Assembly: GCA_019752245.1 (NCBI GenBank)
Contig: JAIEMH010000411.1
Coordinates: forward strand, 1 to 9,757
Length of the DNA: 9,757 nt
From: Flavobacteriaceae bacterium
GTDB taxonomy: Bacteria; Bacteroidota; Bacteroidia; Flavobacteriales; Flavobacteriaceae
Direction of reading: 5' to 3'
This document shows, in pieces, positions 4,325 to 9,757 of the stretch. The notes under the pieces are model-generated. The model did no database searches, was not told the origin of the DNA, and worked only from the letters and a program-made list of their open reading frames with translations. The translations under genes were made by a program, and so were the position numbers. The stretch's first letter is position 1. Each line of letters opens with the position of its first letter.

Positions 4325-5572
4325 TTAAACGAAAAAACTCTCGTAATCTTCTAGACTTAATTTTTTAGTATTTGCAGTATTTGCTAATAGTTTCTTTACG
4401 CCTGTAACTTTTATTCCAAATGTTGTTGCAATCCAATCTACATCAATTTCTAAATATGGTAATGCTTCAACAACCATTTTCCATAATGCTTCTAAATCTT
4501 TTGCCTCAGCATAACCATATGTGACATCTTTGGTTATTATACCTAATGTTTTTAAGGAATTCATTACTGTTGAACTCCAAACTTCTTCAATTAATGATAA
4601 ATCACTATCGACTAAATCACCAAGAATTGTAACAGATGTTTTCTCTTTTCCATTAGATCCGTTTTTTGTATCTTGACCTACCACAGTTCCAGAAATTCCC
4701 ATTGACATTTCGTTGTTACATAAAGAAATCAATCCTTTATAAACATCTCCGTTTGTTGAAACTCCTTGTGCAAAGCTAAACTCTTCATTTTCATCAATAA
4801 TAAACCAAGCGGCTGAGCCCATATCCTTAAGCATCTTTTCGCCACGAGATACCATAACTCTATCTTGAGTGTTAGTTTTCAAAACCCTAGGTGGAATACC
4901 ATATATCTCGCATAATTCAGAATAACAACTTATTGCAAATCGTTTGAATAATACATGTGGTATACAACCATCTAATAATCCAAAAGATTTATTGTCTCCA
5001 AATTCAATTAACCATGAATTATATTCTTTTTGTATACGATAATCTATTTTTTTATCTTCTGTATAATCAGTATAAATGAAACCATTTACAGGATCAACAT
5101 TTTGTCTAGGTATAATTGTAAATACTAAATCATTGTTTACATAGTCAAACTCACCAAGAGAATGCCCATAATAAATGGTTTCAAGAATGGCTATGTTAAC
5201 ATCTTTTATGAATTTTTTATTTTGGAATTGTAAAGTCAACTCTAGATCAATTTTTCCTGTAGCATCTTTAAAAATAAATGGCTTGGCTAAACTTTTACGC
5301 ATTCTATTATTCACTTGACTTTGAAGGTGCAAATCAACCATTATGTTTGCCAATAAGTTATAATATGGGTAACGCTTAGGATTATCTACATTCAAAAACA
5401 TATTTTTTGAATCAGTATAATTCTTGATATCTTGACGTGTTTGCGAAATAGTTTTTGGAGCAATAGTTGGCACATAGCTATTACCTGTTTTAGTAATAGT
5501 TTTTTGTGTAGTTGCTAAATCGGTTGTTTTGCTGTAGCCTAAAACATTGGCTATCTTATCTGTAATTCTCAT
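4325..5572 (-). CDS. portal protein, Mu gp29-like (DUF935 family)
   Basis: The portal forms the dodecameric ring at one capsid vertex through which terminase pumps DNA and to which the neck attaches. Recognition rests on CYSELCEIYGIPPRV (216-230), the family's strongest motif. A Gly/Ser/Lys-rich loop follows at about 293-311 (ISGTVVGQDTKNGSNGKEK), where other members have a 'T-x-G-x-S/T' loop, and the C-terminus is helical. At 415 aa it is shorter than Mu gp29 (a little over 500 aa), mainly through a short C-terminal part. It starts 2 nt after the gp36-like stop codon. The 41-nt gap to the next start codon is the second largest in the operon. Confidence 0.9.
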   Translation of the reverse strand: MRITDKIANVLGYSKTTDLATTQKTITKTGNSYVPTIAPKTISQTRQDIKNYTDSKNMFLNVDNPKRYPYYNLLANIMVDLHLQSQVNNRMRKSLAKPFIFKDATGKIDLELTLQFQNKKFIKDVNIAILETIYYGHSLGEFDYVNNDLVFTIIPRQNVDPVNGFIYTDYTEDKKIDYRIQKEYNSWLIEFGDNKSFGLLDGCIPHVLFKRFAISCYSELCEIYGIPPRVLKTNTQDRVMVSRGEKMLKDMGSAAWFIIDENEEFSFAQGVSTNGDVYKGLISLCNNEMSMGISGTVVGQDTKNGSNGKEKTSVTILGDLVDSDLSLIEEVWSSTVMNSLKTLGIITKDVTYGYAEAKDLEALWKMVVEALPYLEIDVDWIATTFGIKVTGVKKLLANTANTKKLSLEDYESFFV

Positions 5573-5574
5573 AA

Positions 5575-6030
5575 TTAATAATCGTGATTAAATTTTGTTC
5601 GTGATCCAGAACTAAATGGATTTCTATCTTCAGTTGTTTCAATGTCAACTCTAGGTAACGATGTAAGAACCACAGTACCTTTAGCCAATTTTGTAAACCA
5701 GTCAATAGCTCTGTCATAGCGTTCTTTTGCCTGTTCATAGATAAAATCGGCATTGCATAAAACCGCTAAATGAAACTTTGCTAAAGTCAAACAATGTTGT
5801 AAAATCAATGAATTTCTATCAAGTCCAGAAGTATTAAAAATTGCTTCGACATCATATACAATTCGACCATCAAATGTTTTTAAACTATTGACGTTTGCAG
5901 TTAAATAGCTTTTTGCCTCTTCAACTCCTGCAGCTAATGCTTGATTTACCAAATCTTCGTTACCTTCAGTTATTTGCTCTACTTGGTAAGCATAAATTAC
6001 GCTTCCAAAATCTTCTATTTCTATAAACAT
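5575..6030 (-). CDS. Mu gp36-like protein (DUF1320), head-tail adaptor candidate
   Basis: The family pattern is clear in this 151-aa protein. An N-terminal segment ends at a short helix (24-45, EDLVNQALAAGVEEAKSYLT). It continues through 'DGR-YD' (54-60) and a long helix, NSLILQHCLTLAKFHLAVLCNADF (73-96), then RYDRAIDWFTKLAKGTVVL (104-122). DUF1320/gp36 proteins are structurally similar to head-completion connector proteins such as HK97 gp6, so it probably forms a ring under the portal. In Mu, gp36 lies after the major capsid gene. Here it is between terminase and portal, 3 nt after the terminase stop, so the gene order has been reshuffled. Confidence 0.8.
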   Translation of the reverse strand: MFIEIEDFGSVIYAYQVEQITEGNEDLVNQALAAGVEEAKSYLTANVNSLKTFDGRIVYDVEAIFNTSGLDRNSLILQHCLTLAKFHLAVLCNADFIYEQAKERYDRAIDWFTKLAKGTVVLTSLPRVDIETTEDRNPFSSGSRTKFNHDY

Positions 6031-6033
6031 AAT

Positions 6034-7554
6034 TTAGTATTTTCGGCTACTTCTTGCGCCGTATGAATAACTTGTATTCTTTTTTGTAACTCTATTTTTA
6101 ATTATCCAAACTCCTCCTTCTATTGCATCTGGTGCATCCATTATTTTAGTTGTTGGCGATACTGAGATCATTTGATCGTTTGTTCTTACCATGTTTGGTT
6201 CTTCCTTCTGATCAATATTAAAAATCAATTTACCCAACCTATTTAATGGCTCTAATGTTCCTTCAATTCGATAAAACTTTTCGGGTTTTTTTCGAGTATC
6301 TGGAGTTATCGGCAACGTGAAACCATGATCTAAAGCTCTAGCATAAATAAGAGGCAAAATCACCTGTTCATAAAATGGATCTTGAAGTGAATTATTTTCT
6401 ATGTGAATTCGTTTGGTATCAACTTTATTCCTGGTTAAATAATTATGACTTTCATATAGGCAGTCAACAAACTTTGAATTGCTCATTTGATCAACCCACA
6501 TTTTATAGATGTAGAAGTTTTGATTTCGATAACCAATAATTGCTATCGCTTTTGTTGATGCATTTCCTTTTTCTTTATTGGATGGCGAACCATCGACATA
6601 AACAATAACATCATCGCAAAAAGAAAGTGGTGGACATTTACCATAGGTCAATTTTTTAAAAACATCACCTTCAGAAACTGGATTGTTGAAATACTCTTTT
6701 TGTGCTGAATTGAAAGAAATTGTATTTAAAACTCTATCAATTGCGGCTTCACTATTTTTGGCTTCCCATGTACTTTTGCCATTTTTATCACGAATGTTTA
6801 CCACATCATGATAATCTGCTTTTTTTGCTAATTCCGTAACACAGCAAAATTTTGCAATGATATTTCCACAAACCATTATTAATAAATGTCCAGAGATTGA
6901 ACGTGTAGGAATTAATGCCTCTTCAAGCCATTTTAAACTCGCTTTAATTCTTTCAATATTTCTGCATTCTTCATCAGTATCAAAATCATCAATTAGTAAA
7001 ACATCTGGACGAACTTCATCCTTACGAGTTCCACGAGGACTTTGACCTTTTCCAAGCGCACGAAATGAAACGCCTTTACGAGTTACAAACTCACCAGCTT
7101 CCCAATTTCCTAGACTTTGTTGTTCGCCGTAATCATTAATAATTCTATTATTGGCTTCAAGTATTGATTTGTATGGTAAAAGCAATCTACACGCATTGTC
7201 ATACGTTGATGATGTCATTATGATATTTTTCTTTTTACCTGTCATTGCCAAGTAAAGTACTTCCATCATCGTTCTAGCTGACTTTGATAATTCTCTAGCC
7301 CATGAACGAACCTCGAACCATTCAAGGTTAGATAAAACTCGCTTCGTTGCTTTTATATGAAAAGGCGCTGGTTCTGAAGTGTAAAAATTAGGAAAGTAGT
7401 ATTTAAACCATTGCTCAGGGTGCGCTTCTAAATGTGCAATTCTTGCAGATTTCTGATGAGCAGTTTCATATAAATCAATAGGCGTTGCTTTTAGAGTATT
7501 ATCTCTAAATTCCTGCCATTGCGCATAATAAGTTTTATCACTTCTTAAACCCAT
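6034..7554 (-). CDS. terL: terminase large subunit (Mu gp28-like)
   Basis: This is the ATP-driven packaging motor and headful nuclease. The ATPase half has a deviant Walker A (ARELSKSA, 86-93), a DNA-contact/adenine region around TSSTYDNA (114-121), Walker B hydrophobics ending in Asp-Asp (VLLIDD, 185-190) and a coupling motif around MVCGN (227-231). The nuclease half is RNase H-like, with candidate metal ligands Asp321 (VIVYVDGSP), Glu386 (IHIEN) and an Asp near DAPDAIEGG (473-481). At 506 aa it is near full length for the gp28 family and intact. The second acidic residue of Walker B is Asp rather than the common Glu. ATG at 7554 overlaps the small-subunit stop by one base (TAATG), indicating coupled translation. 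Confidence 0.93.
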   Translation of the reverse strand: MGLRSDKTYYAQWQEFRDNTLKATPIDLYETAHQKSARIAHLEAHPEQWFKYYFPNFYTSEPAPFHIKATKRVLSNLEWFEVRSWARELSKSARTMMEVLYLAMTGKKKNIIMTSSTYDNACRLLLPYKSILEANNRIINDYGEQQSLGNWEAGEFVTRKGVSFRALGKGQSPRGTRKDEVRPDVLLIDDFDTDEECRNIERIKASLKWLEEALIPTRSISGHLLIMVCGNIIAKFCCVTELAKKADYHDVVNIRDKNGKSTWEAKNSEAAIDRVLNTISFNSAQKEYFNNPVSEGDVFKKLTYGKCPPLSFCDDVIVYVDGSPSNKEKGNASTKAIAIIGYRNQNFYIYKMWVDQMSNSKFVDCLYESHNYLTRNKVDTKRIHIENNSLQDPFYEQVILPLIYARALDHGFTLPITPDTRKKPEKFYRIEGTLEPLNRLGKLIFNIDQKEEPNMVRTNDQMISVSPTTKIMDAPDAIEGGVWIIKNRVTKKNTSYSYGARSSRKY

Positions 7555-8111
7555 TATATCTTACGCATTAGCTCATTAATATAGGCGTCAAAGTATTTGG
7601 TCAATATATTTGCATGAGAAATATCTTGACCTGAAATGAACTGAATTAATTTTTTTGCTACGTCAACTGTATCGCCAATATTTGTTTCAGTTTCAAGTTT
7701 TTTAATTGCTCCTGTAAGTTTGGCAATTATGTCTGCATCTTTAGAATTGGCAAAGTTTCCAATCTTTATTGGATAATCTTTTTCATTGATTTTTGGATAT
7801 TCTAAAAACTCACAGCCATCATTATCTTTAAGTTTTATAGGCTTCAATAAAAATTGCGGCACATCATAAACAATTGGACGTGTTTTAATTTCATTAGTCA
7901 TGATTTCCAATTGATCATATAATGCAGTCAATTGATTGTCTTTTGTAACCAGCATTGATTTTTTCAAAGCTTCCCACTTACCTTCAATAATCCACTTGGT
8001 TAATGTTTTTTCAGTGACTTTTACTCGCAATGCAATTTCCTTTTGTGAGATGTTTTCATTCACAAATAAGATTTTAGCATAGTCTTTTTCAACCTGTTTT
8101 CTAACTGCCAT
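7554..8111 (-). CDS. terS: terminase small subunit (Mu gp27-like, N-terminal HTH)
   Basis: This is the first gene of the leftward head operon, immediately before the large subunit. Residues about 8-50 include a clear helix-turn-helix (ISQKEIALRVKVTEKTLTKW, 21-40) followed by a basic/aromatic turn (EGKWEALKKS), the layout of phage terminase small subunits that recognise the packaging site. The middle (60-110) is linker-like. The C-terminal half is helical, with AKLTGAIKKLETE (129-141) and ILTKYFDAYINELMRKI (169-185), and likely does oligomerisation and large-subunit contact. The length of 185 aa is normal. The start ATG is 11-25 nt from a possible leftward -7 element. Confidence 0.85.
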   Translation of the reverse strand: MAVRKQVEKDYAKILFVNENISQKEIALRVKVTEKTLTKWIIEGKWEALKKSMLVTKDNQLTALYDQLEIMTNEIKTRPIVYDVPQFLLKPIKLKDNDGCEFLEYPKINEKDYPIKIGNFANSKDADIIAKLTGAIKKLETETNIGDTVDVAKKLIQFISGQDISHANILTKYFDAYINELMRKI

Positions 8112-8148
8112 AATGTAATTATTTATAGCAAAGTTGAATTATTACATT
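8112..8148. repeat. 8-bp inverted repeat flanking the putative leftward late promoter
   Basis: AATGTAAT (8112-8119) and its exact reverse complement ATTACATT (8141-8148) lie 29 bp apart centre to centre, close to three helical turns, with the candidate -7 element between them. This is the geometry of a two-site operator for a dimeric regulator. Chance is not negligible for an 8-mer in AT-rich DNA. Confidence 0.35.
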
Positions 8149-8156
8149 CTATCAAA
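8129..8156 (-). promoter_or_regulatory. candidate leftward late promoter for the terminase-gp37 operon
   Basis: On the minus strand, CAACTTTG (8136-8129) differs from TAnnTTTG at one fixed base, and TTTG (8156-8153) sits 16 bp upstream of it, somewhat short of the usual 17-19 bp. The predicted start is about 10 nt before the terminase small-subunit ATG. A non-ideal promoter fits an activator-dependent late operon. Confidence 0.35.
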
Positions 8157-8305
8157 AAAAATCCTGTTTACTTGCTTTACAACTATGTTAAGTCTTGATA
8201 CATAAGTGTTAAACGTCTGTACTGTTATTTTTTTAAGAATCACTTTCAACGAATCTTTGTCATCACTAAAGCGAAATAATCGCATCATTAAACTGAAAAT
8301 AAGTA

Positions 8306-9283
8306 ATGCCAAAACCAAAAGTTTTTATACTAAATGACGATGCCGTTCAAAATAGTTATGGTTTTTTTATTTTGACATCTGGAGGGAAACTAGATCGCTT
8401 TAAAAGCAATCCTGTAATGCTATCAAATCATGTCAACTTAAATGAAAATGTAATTGGTCGTTGGCTGAATTTAAGCGTTAAAGACGGCATCATTAAAGCC
8501 GAACCAGAATTTGATAAAGACAGACCAATTGGTCTTGAAATATCGGGTCAAGTAGAGCGTGATTTTATCAAAGGCGCATCAATGGGAATTCTACCAAATT
8601 GGGATTCGATGGAACGTGTTGGCGACAAACTCATTTTGAAAGAATGGGAACTTGTAGAAGCTTCAATTGTTCCAGTTCCATCTAACAGAAATTCAATTGC
8701 TATCTATAGCGTTGATGGTAAAATTCTAGAGGAGTCAGAAATCCAAACATTATGTCTTTCGGTTAGTGGCGATAAAAATCCAAAAAATTTAAACATTGAA
8801 AATATGAAAAAAATCATTTTAAGCATTCCTGCTTTAATGGCATTAGGAATTACAAGCGCACAACCTGATGGTGTAGAAGCTTCAGACGTGGAAGCTAAAG
8901 TGTTGGAATTATCAAGTCAAGTTAAATCATTGACCGATAAAAATGCTCAATTAGAATTAGCGGCAAAAACTGCAAAAGAAGCTCAAGAGGCTGCTTTGAA
9001 ATTAGCTACTACTCAAAAAGTAGATCTTGCTGTTACTCAAGGTAAAATTCCTGCAGATAAAAAAGAAGCTTTCATTCAGCTTGGTTTGACTTCGCCAGAA
9101 GTTTTAGAGAGCACTTTGTTAGCAATTCCAGCAAAACAAAACTTTTCAGCTGGTGTAACTACACCAAGTGGAAACGGTTCTGCAGTTGTTGCAACTATGG
9201 AAGACTTTCAGAAGCTTTCAATAGAGGCACAACTATCATTCAAAAATGATAGCCCAGAAGAGTACAAAAAATTATTTTCTTAA
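8306..9283 (+). CDS. HK97-type (S78-like) prohead protease fused to scaffold-like C-terminal region
   Basis: Residues 1 to about 135 form an HK97-family prohead protease. A probable catalytic His42 (LSNHVNLNENVIGRW) and Ser92 in the GASMGI motif (90-95) are followed by WELVEASIVPVPSNRNSIAI (114-133), the family's typical end. A linker leads to a likely coiled coil at about 190-235 (Val/Leu/Ala/Lys/Glu-rich), then VDLAVTQGKIPADKKEAF (239-256), similar in style to the scaffold end of Mu gpI-type proteins. The C-terminal half probably serves as scaffold, cleaved off during maturation. Met167 sits after an A/T-rich stretch and could be an internal start for free scaffold. The gene precedes the major capsid gene, as expected, and reads divergently from the terminase side. 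Confidence 0.88.
   Translation: MPKPKVFILNDDAVQNSYGFFILTSGGKLDRFKSNPVMLSNHVNLNENVIGRWLNLSVKDGIIKAEPEFDKDRPIGLEISGQVERDFIKGASMGILPNWDSMERVGDKLILKEWELVEASIVPVPSNRNSIAIYSVDGKILEESEIQTLCLSVSGDKNPKNLNIENMKKIILSIPALMALGITSAQPDGVEASDVEAKVLELSSQVKSLTDKNAQLELAAKTAKEAQEAALKLATTQKVDLAVTQGKIPADKKEAFIQLGLTSPEVLESTLLAIPAKQNFSAGVTTPSGNGSAVVATMEDFQKLSIEAQLSFKNDSPEEYKKLFS
8804..9283 (+). other. possible nested in-frame scaffold gene within the protease gene
   Basis: An in-frame ATG at codon 167, preceded by an A/T-rich leader (8781-8803), would give a 159-aa product holding only the linker, coiled coil and C-terminal scaffold-like part. Nested scaffold starts inside protease genes are known in lambda (C/Nu3) and Mu (I/Z). 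Here it is inferred from position and the upstream base pattern only. Confidence 0.4.
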
Positions 9284-9299
9284 TTAATAAATAAAAGAT

Positions 9300-9757
9300 A
9301 TGCCAGCAAATTTTGCAGAGGTTTGGGTTAACAGAGTTATCCAAAATTTGAGCACACAAAACGTAGCTCCATGGCTAGACGGTATTCCAGAATTGGATAC
9401 CACAGTTGCCGAAATGGGATCGGGAGAGGCTTCGGAAATGAATGTAATTCATATTCCTCGAACTAACTTCAATCCAAATGTATTAGTAAATAACAGTACT
9501 TATCCAATTGCTTTACAAGCATACACGGATGACGAGGTTGTAGTAGCACTAGATAAGTTTCAAACTGAAGTTACAACACTATCTGATGATAAAATTGTTG
9601 GAGCTTCTTATAATGTTATTGATCCAGCAACAAATGGACACGTTCGTGCAATCAATAGCAAAAAATTCAAAAAAGCTATTCACGCTTTTGCTCCAAGTGC
9701 CAATACTGCTAGTACTCCTATTATTGCAGCTACTGGAGCTCCAGTTGTTGCTGGAGG
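9300..9757 (+). CDS. major capsid protein (partial, N-terminal 152 residues)
   Basis: The reading frame stays open from ATG 9300 to the window edge, so the gene is truncated only by the window. It begins MPANFAEVWVNRVIQNL and continues with APWLDGIPELDT (23-34), MNVIHIPRTNF (47-57), YPIALQAYTDDEVVVALDKFQTEVTTLSDD (68-97) and KFKKAIHAFAP (122-132). This pattern resembles the coat proteins of Bacteroidota Mu-like phages: an N-terminal arm, a long helix region and an Ala/Thr-rich loop. It lies 16 nt after the protease-scaffold stop, the standard position for the major head protein. It is probably an HK97-fold coat protein, but the diagnostic C-terminal domain is outside the window. Confidence 0.75.
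   Translation, partial: MPANFAEVWVNRVIQNLSTQNVAPWLDGIPELDTTVAEMGSGEASEMNVIHIPRTNFNPNVLVNNSTYPIALQAYTDDEVVVALDKFQTEVTTLSDDKIVGASYNVIDPATNGHVRAINSKKFKKAIHAFAPSANTASTPIIAATGAPVVAG

Larger units (their letters stand above)
8112..8305. promoter_or_regulatory. 194-bp divergent control region between the leftward head operon and rightward protease-capsid operon
   Basis: No gene fits here. Both late operons must be transcribed outward from this gap, or the protease side must be read from outside. Contents: a candidate leftward promoter (8129-8156), an exact 8-bp inverted repeat around it (8112-8119 and 8141-8148) and, toward the protease gene, only a weak rightward -7 candidate AATCTTTG (8252-8259), one mismatch from TAnnTTTG and with no TTTG at the right distance. 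Poor consensus matches on both sides suggest that a phage activator, comparable in role to Mu C, may be needed for late transcription. Confidence 0.55.

Noticed and set aside
5556..5753. 65-aa minus-strand frame overlapping the portal start and gp36 end
   Set aside because: It overlaps two recognised genes that already abut with a 2-nt gap, leaving no room for an independent gene.
6857..7045. 62-aa + strand frame inside the terminase large subunit
   Set aside because: It is antisense to a conserved ATPase region; a shadow frame.
8157..8305. A second small RNA in the divergent gap, suggested by a T-run at about 8227-8233
   Set aside because: No convincing stem precedes the T-run and no TAnnTTTG lies at a suitable distance upstream.
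1..9757. CRISPR array, tRNA or rRNA genes, insertion sequences or Mu end repeats
   Set aside because: I saw no regularly spaced repeats, cloverleaf pattern, transposase or terminal inverted repeats. The window looks interior to a phage module.

Overview
The window looks like part of a Mu-like (transposable-type) prophage or phage in a Bacteroidota host, most likely a member of the Flavobacteriia. The DNA is AT-rich, Shine-Dalgarno sequences are absent and start codons follow A/T-rich stretches. Several intergenic gaps carry the Bacteroidota promoter pattern (TTTG or TTG, about 17-19 bp, then TAnnTTTG). The structural proteins match the Mu head and neck gene set in a Bacteroidota-type form. 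No transposase (MuA/MuB), repressor, tail tube, tail sheath or baseplate gene lies inside the window, so the 'transposable' label rests on the head genes alone.

Layout. (1) 41-1629, rightward: four accessory genes. They encode a 70-aa unknown protein, a small membrane protein with a coiled coil and a zinc-ribbon-like C-terminus, an ASCH/PUA-like protein, and a small secreted protein, followed by a strong intrinsic terminator at 1635-1662. (2) 1700-1984, rightward: a near-perfect promoter placed almost on top of the start codon of an 82-aa putative DNA-binding protein, implying a leaderless mRNA. (3) 8111 down to 1981, leftward: one tightly packed head/neck operon in the order terminase small subunit, terminase large subunit, gp36-like (DUF1320), portal (gp29/DUF935), gp30/F-like minor head protein with an extra C-terminal domain, gpG-like protein, gp37-like protein. 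(4) 8112-8305: the divergent control region. (5) 8306 to the right edge, rightward: an HK97-type prohead protease fused to a scaffold-like region, then the major capsid protein, which is cut by the window end.

The genes work together as a capsid factory. Terminase packages DNA through the portal into a prohead built by the scaffold and capsid protein and matured by the protease. The gp30-, gpG-, gp36- and gp37-like proteins complete the head-neck-tail joint. Compared with Mu, the protease-capsid pair has been split off and points the opposite way, and gp36 has moved to between terminase and portal.

The most interesting item is a probable small RNA of about 60 nt at 3012-3072, on the + strand in the only large gap of the leftward operon. 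It has its own Bacteroidota promoter (TATATTTG at 2999-3006) and folds into one long hairpin. A run of seven Us follows directly and overlaps, in antisense, the stop codon of the gp30-like gene. Three G-U wobbles in the outer stem become A-C mismatches on the other strand, so the fold favours the + strand transcript. I do not recognise it as a known RNA family.
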